Shown: one piece after another, positions 17,313 to 26,841 of the stretch
Layout of the letters: each line of letters begins with the position of its first letter
Numbering within the stretch: position 1 is the stretch's first letter
Assembly (NCBI GenBank): GCA_002382805.1
Contig: DGAD01000027.1
Location: 1 to 64,000, forward strand
From: Clostridiales bacterium UBA4039
Lineage (GTDB): Bacteria > Bacillota > Clostridia > Lachnospirales > Vallitaleaceae
Length of the DNA: 64,000 nucleotides
Direction of reading: 5' to 3'
Position numbers and translations under genes: made by a program
Notes under the pieces: generated by a model
Database searches by the model: none
Seen by the model: the letters and a program-made list of their open reading frames with translations, nothing else
Told to the model about the DNA's origin: nothing

Positions 17313-18620
17313 ATGGCAAATAAATATGAAGATAAAAAGCAACTGCGTTGTTCTTTTTGTCACAAGCCACAAGATCAAGTTCGTAAGTTGATTGCTGGCC
17401 CTAATGTATACATTTGTGATGAATGTATTGAATTATGTTCCGAAATTATTGAAGAAGAATTCAGCCAAATTGAAGAAGCAATTGACTTAACGGATTTACC
17501 TAAACCGATTGAGATCAAAAAGTTTTTGGATGAATATATTATCGGGCAAGAAAACGCAAAAAAAGCACTTGCTGTTGCAGTGTATAATCACTATAAACGT
17601 ATCAATGCAGACAATATTGCAGAAGATGTCGAACTCCAAAAAAGTAATGTCTTATTCGTCGGACCGACAGGTTCAGGAAAGACACTTTTAGCGCAAACAT
17701 TGGCAAAAATGCTGAATGTTCCGTTTGCGATTGCAGATGCTACATCTTTAACAGAAGCAGGATACGTAGGTGAAGATGTCGAGAATATTCTTTTGAAGAT
17801 TATTCAAGCAGCTGATTTTGATATTGAACGTGCAGAACGCGGAATCATCTATATTGATGAGATCGATAAAATTGCGCGAAAATCTGAAAATCCTTCCATT
17901 ACACGTGACGTGAGTGGAGAAGGGGTTCAACAGGCATTGTTAAAAATTCTTGAGGGAACGGTTGCATCAGTTCCGCCACAGGGTGGACGTAAACATCCGC
18001 ACCAAGAGTTTATTCAAATTGATACCACGAATATTTTGTTTATCTGTGCGGGTGCATTTGATGGATTAGAATCCATTATTGAACAACGTACAGGAACGAC
18101 AACCATGGGCTTTGGAGCTGAAATCGAGAGCAAGAAAAACGTGGAAATCGGCGAGATTCTTAAAAAGCTTTCACCTGAAGATTTAATCAAATACGGTCTG
18201 ATTCCGGAATTCGTTGGACGTGTTCCTATCAGTGTTGGTTTGGAAAATCTTGATGAAGAAGCATTGGTTCGTATATTAACAGAACCAAAGAATTCACTTG
18301 TCAAACAATACAAAGTTACTTTTGGTATGGATGATGTTGAACTAGAATTCGAAGAAGATGCTTTGCGAGCAATTGCAAGAAAAGCATTGAATCGAAAAAC
18401 TGGGGCAAGGGGACTACGTGCGATCTTAGAAGAAATTATGATGGACATTATGTTCACGATTCCTTCAGATGATACGATTGGTCAATGTGTTATTACCCAA
18501 GCAACAGTTGAAGAGGGTGCAACGCCAATTATTGTTTCGAATGAAAACTTGAAAGAGATGAAACAAAGTGCAGGAACAAAGAAGCGCTTACCCAAAAAGA
18601 ACGAGAATGAAACAGCTTAA
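17313..18620 (+). CDS. clpX: ATP-dependent Clp protease ATPase subunit ClpX
   Basis: The 435-residue AAA+ unfoldase has an N-terminal zinc finger with four cysteines (C13, C16, C35, C38), Walker A GPTGSGKT, Walker [12 protein letters not shown], the pore-loop region, and the sensor segment [13 protein letters not shown]. The IGF-type loop for ClpP contact should lie in the segment around [10 protein letters not shown]. It unfolds substrates and feeds them to ClpP, encoded directly upstream. A hairpin terminator follows and separates it partly from lon. Confidence 0.97.
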   Translation: MANKYEDKKQLRCSFCHKPQDQVRKLIAGPNVYICDECIELCSEIIEEEFSQIEEAIDLTDLPKPIEIKKFLDEYIIGQENAKKALAVAVYNHYKRINADNIAEDVELQKSNVLFVGPTGSGKTLLAQTLAKMLNVPFAIADATSLTEAGYVGEDVENILLKIIQAADFDIERAERGIIYIDEIDKIARKSENPSITRDVSGEGVQQALLKILEGTVASVPPQGGRKHPHQEFIQIDTTNILFICAGAFDGLESIIEQRTGTTTMGFGAEIESKKNVEIGEILKKLSPEDLIKYGLIPEFVGRVPISVGLENLDEEALVRILTEPKNSLVKQYKVTFGMDDVELEFEEDALRAIARKALNRKTGARGLRAILEEIMMDIMFTIPSDDTIGQCVITQATVEEGATPIIVSNENLKEMKQSAGTKKRLPKKNENETA

Positions 18621-18655
18621 ATATAAGATTAAGCGAAGTTAAGTTGCTTAGATAT

Positions 18656-18684
18656 AAAACCCTTGCATTTATGCAAGGGTTTTT
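18656..18684 (+). terminator. terminator or attenuator between clpX and lon
   Basis: AAAACCCTTGCAT and ATGCAAGGGTTTT pair around a two-base centre (in practice a four-base loop), followed by a short T-run. It lies 23 bases before the lon start codon, so lon is either partly read through or started separately. Confidence 0.8.
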
Positions 18685-18706
18685 AAATGAAGTAATGGAG
18701 GATGTT

Positions 18707-21025
18707 ATGAATAGAATGAATTTACCAATTTTATCATTAAGAGGGGTCAATGTTTTTCCGAAGATGTTTTTGCACTTTGATGCAAAACGTGCGACATCAG
18801 TGGCCGCACTTGATGAAGCAATGAATAAAGATCAAATTCTATTTGTTGTTGCTCAAAAAGATGCAAGTGTGGAAGAAGTTGATATAAATGCAGATATCTA
18901 TTCAGTAGGTACAATTGTAAAAATAAAGCAGATTGTAAAGTTACCTGGAGGAATTTCTAGAGTTCTTGTAGAAGGAATCCATCGTGGCAAAATCATTTCT
19001 ATCGAACAAAGCAAACAATATCCTTTGGGAACGATTGAGCAAGTTGAAAGTGAGATAAAAGAACTATCAGATGCTCAAAAGCAAGCAATCATTGGTATGG
19101 CTATGGATATACTCAAGGAATATAAGCGTCTGAATCCTAAGATGTCTCAAGAAACGATTGATTCACTCAAAAAAATCAAACAGATCAGCTTATTAGCGGA
19201 TTCCATGACAACCCATCTTATCAAGTCCTTAGAGAATAAACAGCGCATTCTAGAAGAAATTGATGAAGAAATTCGAATGCAATTAGTTATTCGTATTTTA
19301 AATAATGAACTTGAAATCGCTCGAATTCAAAGAGAGCTTCATCGAAAAGTCAAGAGTACGATTGATCAAAACCAAAAAGAATACTATCTGCGTGAACAGC
19401 TTAAAGTTATTCAGTCAGAACTTGGTGATCAAGTAGATATAGGTGAAGAGATTGCAGAATATAAAGCAGCGGTTGAAGCATTAGATGCCGATGCATATGT
19501 TAAAGAAAAAATATTAAAAGAAGTTAAACGTTTACAAAAAATGAATGTAAGCTCAGCGGAAAGCTCGGTTGTTCGAAACTATATCGAATGCATGTTAGAC
19601 ATGCCATGGAATACTATCACACAAGAGCAAATCGACTTGAATAAAGCCCATGACATATTAGAAGCTGAGCACTATGGATTAAAGAAAGTTAAAGAACGCG
19701 TACTCGAGCACTTAGCTGTTCGAAAAATGACTGAAGACGGGACGGCTCCAATTATTTGTCTTGTTGGCCCACCAGGAACAGGTAAGACGTCAATTGCAAA
19801 ATCCATTGCAACATCCTTGAATCGAAAATATGTGCGTATATCCCTTGGTGGTGTACGAGATGAAGCTGAAATACGTGGTCATCGCCGAACATATATTGGT
19901 GCTATGCCAGGGCGTTTAGTGAGCGGATTGCGTCAAGCAGGAACCAGTAACCCAATGATTTTACTGGATGAGATTGATAAGATGAGCAGTGATTTTAAAG
20001 GGGATCCTAGTGCGGCGTTATTGGAAGTGCTTGATAGTGAACAAAACCATCAGTTTAGAGACCACTATGTTGAAGTTCCGGTGGACTTATCCAAAGCGAT
20101 CTTTGTAGCAACAGCTAACTCGTTAAGGACAATACCACGCCCTTTGTTGGATAGACTAGAGATTATCGAGGTATCTAGTTATACGGAAAATGAAAAATAT
20201 CATATTGCCAAGCAATATCTTATTCCCAAGCAACTTGAAAAACATGGGTTAAAGAAAAGGCAGTTAAAAATAAAAGATGAAGCACTTCGTCGTGTGATTA
20301 ATGAATATACTCGTGAATCGGGCGTACGACAATTGGAGCGACGCATTGGAGAAATATGTCGAAAAGCTGCAAAAATATTTTCAATGGATCAAAAAAAGTC
20401 GCTAACGGTTAGCGAAAAAAATATTGAAAATTATTTGGGGATTCCAAAATTTTCTTATGAGATGAAGCTTGATGAACCGCAGATTGGGGTTGCTAGAGGA
20501 CTTGCATGGACAGAAATGGGTGGTGACACGCTTTCTATTGAAGTTACAGTCATGCCGGGAAAAGGGAAGTTCCAAATTACTGGGCGTATTGGAGACGTGA
20601 TGAAAGAATCGGCGTCTGCAGCGGTAAGTTATATACGTTCAAAGAGCATGGCCTTTGATTTGCCAAAAGACTTTTATGAAACAAAAGATATTCATATACA
20701 TATTCCTGAAGGAGCCGTGCCAAAAGATGGACCTTCTGCTGGGATTACCTTGGTCACAGCGATTATTTCTGCGTTAACAAATACGCCGATTCGTAATGAC
20801 ATTGCTATGACAGGGGAAGTGACACTGCGTGGACGAGTTTTAGCCATTGGCGGATTAAAAGAAAAGATTCTTGCCGCAAAACGTGCGGGTATATATGAAG
20901 TGATTGTCCCGAATGATAACCGTAGAAATGTATCTGAATTGGATAAAGAAGTTATTGATAATATGACAATTCACTATGTAAAACAAGTCGATGAAGTGAT
21001 TCAATTGGCATTTGCAGTTAAGTAA
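18707..21025 (+). CDS. lon: ATP-dependent protease Lon
   Basis: The 772-residue LonA has the N-terminal substrate-binding domain (about 1-300), AAA+ module with Walker [10 protein letters not shown] near residue 352 and Walker [10 protein letters not shown], and a C-terminal protease domain with the catalytic serine in KDGPSAGIT and the lysine further on in the [13 protein letters not shown] region. ATG 18707 follows GGAGG by six bases; the ORF extends upstream into the terminator hairpin but has no site there. Lon degrades damaged and regulatory proteins. EngB follows 17 bases later. Confidence 0.96.
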   Translation: MNRMNLPILSLRGVNVFPKMFLHFDAKRATSVAALDEAMNKDQILFVVAQKDASVEEVDINADIYSVGTIVKIKQIVKLPGGISRVLVEGIHRGKIISIEQSKQYPLGTIEQVESEIKELSDAQKQAIIGMAMDILKEYKRLNPKMSQETIDSLKKIKQISLLADSMTTHLIKSLENKQRILEEIDEEIRMQLVIRILNNELEIARIQRELHRKVKSTIDQNQKEYYLREQLKVIQSELGDQVDIGEEIAEYKAAVEALDADAYVKEKILKEVKRLQKMNVSSAESSVVRNYIECMLDMPWNTITQEQIDLNKAHDILEAEHYGLKKVKERVLEHLAVRKMTEDGTAPIICLVGPPGTGKTSIAKSIATSLNRKYVRISLGGVRDEAEIRGHRRTYIGAMPGRLVSGLRQAGTSNPMILLDEIDKMSSDFKGDPSAALLEVLDSEQNHQFRDHYVEVPVDLSKAIFVATANSLRTIPRPLLDRLEIIEVSSYTENEKYHIAKQYLIPKQLEKHGLKKRQLKIKDEALRRVINEYTRESGVRQLERRIGEICRKAAKIFSMDQKKSLTVSEKNIENYLGIPKFSYEMKLDEPQIGVARGLAWTEMGGDTLSIEVTVMPGKGKFQITGRIGDVMKESASAAVSYIRSKSMAFDLPKDFYETKDIHIHIPEGAVPKDGPSAGITLVTAIISALTNTPIRNDIAMTGEVTLRGRVLAIGGLKEKILAAKRAGIYEVIVPNDNRRNVSELDKEVIDNMTIHYVKQVDEVIQLAFAVK

Positions 21026-21042
21026 GAAGAGAAGGAGTTAGC

Positions 21043-21633
21043 ATGAACGTACAAAATGTATATTTAGAAGCTGTTGGCGTGAAGTTTGAACAGTATCCAA
21101 CCAGTGGTCTTCCAGAAATCGCTTTTGCAGGAAAATCCAATGTGGGTAAATCGTCATTGCTCAATGGATTGATTAACCGAAAAAAACTGGCAAGAACATC
21201 TGCACAGCCAGGTAAGACACAAACTATTAATTTTTATAATGTTGAAGAACAATTATATTTAGTTGACTTACCAGGGTATGGATATGCAAGAGTATCAAAA
21301 GCTGATCGAGAACGATGGGCGAAGGTTATTGAAGACTATCTTCATAAACGTGAGACGCTAAAGCAAGTGGTGCTATTAGTTGATGGAAGACATACCCCAA
21401 GTGCCAATGATCAGATGATGATGGATTGGATAAAAAGCTTTGGATATGAACCTTTGGTTATTGCAACAAAAATGGATAAACTTAAGCGTAGCCAACATAG
21501 CAAAGCAGTTAAAACCATAGCAAATACCCTTAATATTAAACCGGGAAATGTTTTGTCTTTTTCAGCAATAACCAAAGATGGAAAAGAAAAAATATGGGAT
21601 GTTCTAAGTCAAATCATCCAAGAGAGTGTTTAG
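21043..21633 (+). CDS. engB: ribosome biogenesis GTP-binding protein EngB/YsxC
   Basis: The 196-residue GTPase has G1 AGKSNVGKSS (near residue 31), G3 DLPGYGYA, G4 TKMDKLKR and a G5-like FSAITKDG. It takes part in large ribosomal subunit assembly. It follows lon closely with an AAGGAG site, a common clostridial and bacillar arrangement. Its last 30 bases overlap the 3' end of the convergent DUF4364 gene, and no terminator lies between them. Confidence 0.96.
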   Translation: MNVQNVYLEAVGVKFEQYPTSGLPEIAFAGKSNVGKSSLLNGLINRKKLARTSAQPGKTQTINFYNVEEQLYLVDLPGYGYARVSKADRERWAKVIEDYLHKRETLKQVVLLVDGRHTPSANDQMMMDWIKSFGYEPLVIATKMDKLKRSQHSKAVKTIANTLNIKPGNVLSFSAITKDGKEKIWDVLSQIIQESV

Positions 21634-22131
21634 GATAATTTTGTAAAGCACATGACTTTCTTCTTTCCACTGATCACAGATTTTGACGGCATAATCCTTA
21701 TCAAAGACATTCATTGTCAAATCGATAAGGGTTTTGCCGTTTTCTTTTGCCACAAGGTGGACAAGATAGTCGCCATCCTTTTCAGGGATATACTCAGAGG
21801 CAATTTCTAGATGCTCTTTGATGTCGTATTTTTTTTCTTTAAAATACGCATCAATATCATCTTTAATCGACTCGGAGATGCGGTTTTCAAAAAAGCCAAG
21901 CGTTGTAATACCTTCGTTAGAGATTTCATAACTTGTTGATTTTGATGTCGTAATCGTTCGAATCAAATCGCTCTCAACAAGCTGATGCAGATATTCTTGA
22001 AAAGAAAAATAATTCGTATAACCTTTATCTATAATAAATTCTGATAACTGAGTATTCGTCAACGGAAGCTCAATTCTTTTTAGCATGTAAAGTATGATTA
22101 ACTTATTTGTACTTAGTTCATGATTAATCAT
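21604..22131 (-). CDS. DUF4364 family protein (winged-helix-like)
   Basis: The 175-residue protein resembles the clostridial DUF4364 family: an N-terminal helical segment similar to a winged helix (NKLIILYMLKRIELPLTNTQLSEFI), a wing-like stretch (SYEISNEGITTLGFFE near residues 67-82) and an alpha/beta C-terminal half. Function is not established; a transcription regulator is a reasonable inference from the first domain. It shares 30 bases with the 3' end of engB on the other strand and lies just downstream of the malic enzyme gene on the minus strand, about 30 bases away, so the two may be cotranscribed. Confidence 0.75.
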   Translation of the reverse strand: MINHELSTNKLIILYMLKRIELPLTNTQLSEFIIDKGYTNYFSFQEYLHQLVESDLIRTITTSKSTSYEISNEGITTLGFFENRISESIKDDIDAYFKEKKYDIKEHLEIASEYIPEKDGDYLVHLVAKENGKTLIDLTMNVFDKDYAVKICDQWKEESHVLYKIILNTLLDDLT

Positions 22132-22163
22132 TGGTAACCTCCTAACTCGAATGTCATATTATC

Positions 22164-23312
22164 TTAAATACATTTTTTTACAGCTTCTGCAACAGCGCTT
22201 GCAACACCTTTGGCAAAGGGCTCAGGAAGAATGTTTTCTTCATGGAGTTCTTCAAGTGGAATCATATCTGCAATAGCGTTTGCGGCAGCGATTTTCATTT
22301 CTTCAGTAATTTGCTTGCCACGACCTTCAAGAATACCTTTGAATATTCCGGGGAATACAAGAACATTATTGACTTGGTTTGGATAGTCAGAACGTCCTGT
22401 TCCAATAACCCGAGCACCTGCTTCTTTTGCAAGCTCAGGCATGATTTCAGGCGTTGGATTTGCCATGGCAAATACGATGCTATCTGGACGCATGGAGCGG
22501 ATCATGTCTTGGGATACAATGCCTGGAGCGGATACACCGATAAATACATCGCTTCCATTTAAAGCGTCGGATAAAGAACCGCGTAAATTCTCAGGATTGG
22601 TGGATTGGGAGATTTCTTTTTGTGCCCAGTTAAGCCATGGTTCTTCTTTGTTGACGATTCCTTCTTTATCAACCATGATAAGATTTGTCACACCGGCACG
22701 TAACAAAAGTTTACCTATTGCAATACCAGCAGAACCGCAGCCATTGATAACAACCTTAACTGCTGCAATATCTTTTTGAGTCAACTTTAAAGCATTTAAT
22801 ATTCCGGCAAGAACAACAATTGCAGTACCATGTTGATCGTCATGGAATACAGGAATATCCAATGTTTCTTTTAATCGGCGTTCGATTTCAAAGCACCTGG
22901 GAGCGCTAATATCTTCAATGTTAATACCGCCAAATGTTGGAGCAAGATATGTAATCGTTTTGACAATCTCATCTACATCCTGGGTATCTAGACAGATCGG
23001 GATAGCATTCACATTGGCAAACTCTTTAAATAAAACTGCCTTACCTTCCATAACAGGCATAGCAGCTTCGGGACCAATATTACCTAATCCAAGAACTGCA
23101 GATCCATCAGAGATTACGGCAACCGTATTGGCTTTCATAGTGTATTTGTAGGCGTTTTCTTTATTTGCATGTATTGCTTGACAAGGAGCAGCAACACCCG
23201 GAGTATACGCAACGGATAAGTCTTCTCGTGAGTTGACTTTTGACTTTGCTTGAACTTCTAACTTGCCTTGCCATTGTTCATGTAACTGAAGTGATTTTTC
23301 TTCTATAGACAT
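22164..23312 (-). CDS. malic enzyme (malate to pyruvate, short form)
   Basis: The 382-residue enzyme decarboxylates malate to pyruvate with NAD(P)+. The N-terminal catalytic region includes AYTPGVAAPCQAI and SDGSAVLGLGNIGP; the Rossmann domain has VVINGCGSAGIAIG near residue 189. Lys in KANTVAVISDG and the acidic FHDDQHGTA segment complete the metal and substrate site. The length matches the short bacterial malic enzymes. Start: GGTGGG sits five bases before the ATG at 23312; the ATG four codons earlier overlaps its own AAGGAA. Cofactor preference cannot be told with certainty. Confidence 0.92.
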   Translation of the reverse strand: MSIEEKSLQLHEQWQGKLEVQAKSKVNSREDLSVAYTPGVAAPCQAIHANKENAYKYTMKANTVAVISDGSAVLGLGNIGPEAAMPVMEGKAVLFKEFANVNAIPICLDTQDVDEIVKTITYLAPTFGGINIEDISAPRCFEIERRLKETLDIPVFHDDQHGTAIVVLAGILNALKLTQKDIAAVKVVINGCGSAGIAIGKLLLRAGVTNLIMVDKEGIVNKEEPWLNWAQKEISQSTNPENLRGSLSDALNGSDVFIGVSAPGIVSQDMIRSMRPDSIVFAMANPTPEIMPELAKEAGARVIGTGRSDYPNQVNNVLVFPGIFKGILEGRGKQITEEMKIAAANAIADMIPLEELHEENILPEPFAKGVASAVAEAVKKCI

Positions 23313-23420
23313 ATTACCCACCATTTCCTTATTTTCTTTTGTATACTGTATATTTTATCAGATAATCATATAAAAGTGAAGCGACAAAAACAGGCTTTTG
23401 TTGTCAATTCAATCGCTTGA

Positions 23421-23449
23421 TTGACAGTCTGTTTGATGCAAGTTATAAT
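23421..23449 (+). promoter_or_regulatory. sigma-A promoter for the glycosyltransferase
   Basis: TTGACA (23421-23426) and TATAAT (23444-23449) are 17 bases apart: a consensus promoter. Confidence 0.8.
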
Positions 23450-23497
23450 GATAAGGCATTCTAATGATTTGAAAAAGGATATCGGAAGGAAAAAGCT

Positions 23498-24622
23498 ATG
23501 CGCGTATTGCATTTAATCAGTGGTGGAGACACAGGTGGAGCAAAGACACATGTCATCACGTTACTTCAGGAATTAAAACAAAAGATTGATATAGAATTAG
23601 TTTGCTTGTCAGAAGGTGTTTTTTTTGAAGAAGCAAAAAAATCAGGGATTAAGGCAAAACTTTTTGAACAAAAGTCGAGACTTGACTATACGTCTATCCG
23701 TGAACTAGTACAATATCTTCAAAGTCAGAACTTTGATCTTTTGCATTGCCATGGAGCAAGGGCTAATTTTGTGAGCAATTATATCCGAAAACGCGTGGAT
23801 ATTCCAATTGTAACAACAATTCATAGTGATTATCGTTTGGATTTTGAAAACCAACTCTACAAAAAAATCATTTTCACATATTTGAATCGCATAAGTCTAA
23901 AAAAGATGGACTTTTTTTTAACGGTGACAGATACCTTCAAAAAAATGATGAGTTCAGAAGGTTTTTCAGAAGATAGAATGTATACCATATATAATGGTGT
24001 AAAGCCACAACATTGGATAAAATCATATTCTAAGCAGACGTCAGCAACATTAACCTTTGGTTGTGCGACACGATTAGTACCAATCAAGGGAACGGATGTA
24101 TTATTAGAGGCAGCAAATATATGTAAAGAAGAAGGATATTCCTTTAAAATATTGATTGCCGGACATGGTGAAAAAAAATATACAGAACGATTGCATAGTT
24201 ATGTTGAAGAACACGAACTAAAGACACATGTCGAGTTTCTAGGATTTGTTAAGGATATGCAGTCTTTTTATGAAAAGATTGATGTCAATATTTTACCATC
24301 CTATACAGAAAGCTTTCCCTATGCCCTTTTAGAAGGGGGAGAACGCGCAATTGCTACAATTGCATCTCGAGCAGGGGGCATTGTTGAAATGATTGAAAAT
24401 GATGTCACAGGTAAATTGTTTGATGTAGGAGATGCAAAGACATTGGCGACAATTATGATGGATATGATTAATCGACAATACGACTTGGAAAAATTAGGGC
24501 TACAGTTTCGGGAAAAGATTCATCAATCTTTTTCGGATGCGGCAATGGCGAACCGACATGTTGAGATTTATACCAATATATTAGAGCGAGTACATAAAAA
24601 CCCTTTAAATAAAGAAGCATAA
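23498..24622 (+). CDS. glycosyltransferase family 4
   Basis: The 374-residue GT-B enzyme begins MRVLHLISGGDTGGAKTHV, the usual GT4 donor-loop start, and has the C-terminal domain motifs FGCATRLVPIKGTDVLLEA and the acidic PSYTESFPYALLEGG segment (E-x7-E type) near residue 270. Such enzymes transfer a sugar from a nucleotide donor to a surface glycan or lipid carrier at the cytoplasmic face. It stands alone with a strong promoter and terminator, about 2.2 kb before the envelope cluster but separated from it by two minus-strand genes. The acceptor is unknown. Confidence 0.88.
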   Translation: MRVLHLISGGDTGGAKTHVITLLQELKQKIDIELVCLSEGVFFEEAKKSGIKAKLFEQKSRLDYTSIRELVQYLQSQNFDLLHCHGARANFVSNYIRKRVDIPIVTTIHSDYRLDFENQLYKKIIFTYLNRISLKKMDFFLTVTDTFKKMMSSEGFSEDRMYTIYNGVKPQHWIKSYSKQTSATLTFGCATRLVPIKGTDVLLEAANICKEEGYSFKILIAGHGEKKYTERLHSYVEEHELKTHVEFLGFVKDMQSFYEKIDVNILPSYTESFPYALLEGGERAIATIASRAGGIVEMIENDVTGKLFDVGDAKTLATIMMDMINRQYDLEKLGLQFREKIHQSFSDAAMANRHVEIYTNILERVHKNPLNKEA

Positions 24623-24636
24623 ATAAAGAAGATAAG

Positions 24637-24683
24637 AAAAAAGCGTTAGTATATGAGTGCTAGACTCTATACTGACGCTTTTA
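24637..24683. terminator. bidirectional terminator
   Basis: AAAAGCGTTAGTATA pairs with TATACTGACGCTTTT with one mismatch. A-runs and T-runs on the two sides let it serve the glycosyltransferase (+) and the HD-GYP gene (-). Confidence 0.8.
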
Positions 24684-24705
24684 TTGTATATAAGCTTCGT
24701 CTGTA

Positions 24706-25794
24706 TTACAAAATTTCGTCGATGGTGATGTGAGGTTCAAACATCAAATCGACCATTTGGTCGTTGATTTGAATAATTGGGCGTGATGGTGATTGATTAT
24801 GTATAAACACAATGCGTGCACGTTCGCCGGTAGATAGGAGAACGTCTTTTCCCAAATAATGATGGGCGATATTTTCTAAAAAGACAAAGAGAAGATTGGT
24901 GTCAAGTAACCCATAAGATTCTTGTTCAAACATCTGAATGACTTTAAAGGGAGAATATTTATCGTGATAGGAACGCTGAGATGTCATCGCATCATAGATG
25001 TCGACAATACCTATAATCTTAGCAAACAGAGGTATTTGTTCATCTTTTAATCCAAGTGGATATCCTGAACCGTCTATTTTTTCATGATGTAGTAGGACAC
25101 CATTTTTAATGTCATCATTGATATCATAGTCACGGATAATATCATACCCAAAATTCGTATGTTTCTTGATGGATTCAAACTCATCAACAGTGAGCTTGCC
25201 GGGTTTATTCAGAATATCAGGGCTAATGTTTAATTTGCCGATATCATGTAAAAAACCGGATATGGTCAAATCCTTAATCTCTTTATCAGACAAACCAAGC
25301 CATCCACCAAAGATATTAGCTAACATCGCCGTATTTAAGCTATGGGTAAAGGTATAGTCGTCCTCATTGCGCAAGTGATAGAGATAATTAAACAAATCAC
25401 TTTTGGTACGCAAGGACTTAATCAGTGTGGTGCTAATATCATAGAGTTCATTCTCGTCAATATCTTCACCCAATAAGACATCATTTAGTTTTTCCTGTGT
25501 CAATGCCTGTTGTAATAAATACTCTGTCTTAAACTCCTGAAAGTTTTTGGTCTTGCGATAAGAGATATTTATTGGGCGATTATCCTCTGGGGGAGCTTTT
25601 TCGAGAAAGGGTTGAGCAGTTTCCTCATAAATTACAATAGACGGTAATTGATAGAGGCGTATGCGAAATAAATGCTTTTCATCAATTAAAGTATCTGCCG
25701 GGATTAACAATAATCCTTTTGGTGTATATAAGTCTTCAGCTAGAACCATACCAGGCTGTAGCTGGTTAGTTGTAAGTTGTAGTTTTGTCTTCAT
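24706..25794 (-). CDS. HD-GYP domain phosphodiesterase (cyclic-di-GMP type)
   Basis: The 362-residue protein has an N-terminal region of about 120 residues (starts with a PilZ-neighbour-like LTTNQLQPGMVLAEDL pattern common in HD-GYP proteins), then an HD-GYP domain with HSLNTAMLA, HDIGK, HHEKIDGSGYP and DIYDAMTS at about residues 150-290. The metal ligands and the GYP motif are intact, so it should hydrolyse cyclic di-GMP. No membrane segment or receiver domain is seen. The ribosome-binding site AAGGTGGGG forms one arm of a perfect 11-base inverted repeat (25800-25871). ribU lies upstream without a visible terminator between. Confidence 0.9.
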   Translation of the reverse strand: MKTKLQLTTNQLQPGMVLAEDLYTPKGLLLIPADTLIDEKHLFRIRLYQLPSIVIYEETAQPFLEKAPPEDNRPINISYRKTKNFQEFKTEYLLQQALTQEKLNDVLLGEDIDENELYDISTTLIKSLRTKSDLFNYLYHLRNEDDYTFTHSLNTAMLANIFGGWLGLSDKEIKDLTISGFLHDIGKLNISPDILNKPGKLTVDEFESIKKHTNFGYDIIRDYDINDDIKNGVLLHHEKIDGSGYPLGLKDEQIPLFAKIIGIVDIYDAMTSQRSYHDKYSPFKVIQMFEQESYGLLDTNLLFVFLENIAHHYLGKDVLLSTGERARIVFIHNQSPSRPIIQINDQMVDLMFEPHITIDEIL

Positions 25795-25799
25795 AATTC

Positions 25800-25871
25800 C
25801 CCACCTTGCATAAAGTTAGATTAACAATCATTATACTACAGACATTATAACACAAATTGGTGCAAGGTGGG
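25800..25871 (-). promoter_or_regulatory. inverted repeat covering the HD-GYP ribosome-binding site, with internal promoter
   Basis: Perfect 11-base arms CCCACCTTGCA (25800-25810) and TGCAAGGTGGG (25861-25871) lie 50 bases apart. On the minus strand the downstream arm contains the HD-GYP Shine-Dalgarno sequence. Between the arms are two TATAAT boxes on the minus strand (25849-25844, as an extended TGT-TATAAT, and 25835-25830). RNA started there would lack the upstream arm and leave the ribosome-binding site free. Confidence 0.55.
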
Positions 25872-25887
25872 ACTACTTCTTAATGGA

Positions 25888-26442
25888 TTATATAAAATGC
25901 TTATAGATAGGTTTCATAGCAAGATGTAGAAGGTAAGTCACGAGAGAGACAATAATAGCTTTGATGATATTAAATGGAAGAAAGATGGCAAGAACGGTAT
26001 CCCAACGCATTGAAAAAGTCAATGAACTTCCAAAATATAAAGGTAAAATAACAAATAAGTTGGCGATACATGCAACAGCAACCATAGAGAGTGAACCGGT
26101 TACAAGGCCAAAAAATAGCCCTTTATTGCTTTTAGTTTTTTTGAAAAGTATAGATGCGGGAACGACAAATGCAATACCAACAATTAGATTGGCAAGTTCA
26201 CCAATACCTGCAGTTCGGGTAATGATTAAAGCCTTTAATAGGTTTTTAACCAATTGTATGGCCGCAGCTGCAAGCGGACCCATAGTAATACCGCCAATCA
26301 TTGCAATAACATCACTAAAGTCCATTTTTAGATATTCGGCAAAACCAATGTAGAATTCAAGAAGCATGATAATGAAAGCCAACGCACTAAAAACGCCAAT
26401 GCGCACAATGTAACGAGTTTTTTGATTTGAAAATGAGTACAT
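25888..26442 (-). CDS. ribU: riboflavin ECF transporter substrate-binding subunit RibU
   Basis: The 184-residue membrane protein has five to six hydrophobic helices and matches ECF S-components: an N-terminal IVRIGVFSALAFIIMLLE helix and the GGITMGPLAAAAIQLVKNLL segment near residues 48-68 typical of RibU. It binds riboflavin and works with the shared EcfA-EcfA'-EcfT module, which is not in this window. The FMN riboswitch directly upstream makes the flavin assignment strong. An AAGGAG site precedes the ATG. Confidence 0.93.
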   Translation of the reverse strand: MYSFSNQKTRYIVRIGVFSALAFIIMLLEFYIGFAEYLKMDFSDVIAMIGGITMGPLAAAAIQLVKNLLKALIITRTAGIGELANLIVGIAFVVPASILFKKTKSNKGLFFGLVTGSLSMVAVACIANLFVILPLYFGSSLTFSMRWDTVLAIFLPFNIIKAIIVSLVTYLLHLAMKPIYKHFI

Positions 26443-26525
26443 AATAATTCTCCTTTAGAGGGTGGCGAATACTTCTATAAGATTTTCCTAGAGCAAAAAC
26501 AATGAGGTATAACCTCGTTAGCAAT

Positions 26526-26552
26526 AAAAAAAACCTCGAAAAAAATTCGAGG
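26526..26552 (-). terminator. riboswitch expression-platform terminator before ribU
   Basis: On the minus strand CCTCGAA and TTCGAGG form a seven-pair stem followed by eight T residues. It lies between the FMN aptamer and ribU, so FMN binding is expected to favour termination. Confidence 0.85.
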
Positions 26553-26583
26553 CATCGTTAATAAAATAATCGATCTATTCTTA

Positions 26584-26690
26584 CTTCTATCATCCAGACT
26601 GTACTGTCGGTCTTGGAATTGCACCAAGTCAACCAAAAGGTTCGCGGACTATCACCGCCGGTCGGGAATTTCACCCTGCCCCGAAGTATT
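26584..26690 (-). ncRNA. FMN riboswitch (RFN element)
   Basis: On the minus strand the element has the conserved RFN blocks: a 5' part with CTTCGGGGCAGGGTGAAATT, then CCCGACCGGCGGT, then AGTCCGCGA, and a 3' part with GACCGACAGT and GTCTGGATG followed by AGAAG. This is the standard six-arm FMN aptamer. A terminator follows before ribU. Confidence 0.95.
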
Positions 26691-26711
26691 CATTTAATTG
26701 TTTACAGTTCA

Positions 26712-26740
26712 AGTATACAAGAGAAAAAAAAACTTGTCAA
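26712..26740 (-). promoter_or_regulatory. promoter of the FMN-riboswitch/ribU transcript
   Basis: On the minus strand TTGACA (26740-26735) and TATACT (26717-26712) are 17 bases apart, placed directly upstream of the aptamer. Confidence 0.8.
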
Positions 26741-26763
26741 TAAAATTTTAATGGTTTGTTTGG

Positions 26764-26791
26764 TTGATATTTTTCTAAGTTAGGTTATAAT
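26764..26791 (+). promoter_or_regulatory. promoter of the surface-polysaccharide cluster
   Basis: TTGATA (26764-26769) and TATAAT (26786-26791) are 16 bases apart, about 50 bases before the start of the first gene of the cluster. Confidence 0.65.
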
Positions 26792-26841
26792 TGTACATGA
26801 TATGTAAAAAGCGAGATAAATAGAGAGTTTGAGGTTAATTT

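Noticed and set aside
22242..23151. Several plus-strand frames opposite the malic enzyme gene
   Set aside because: They are shadows of a clearly identified enzyme and lack ribosome-binding sites.
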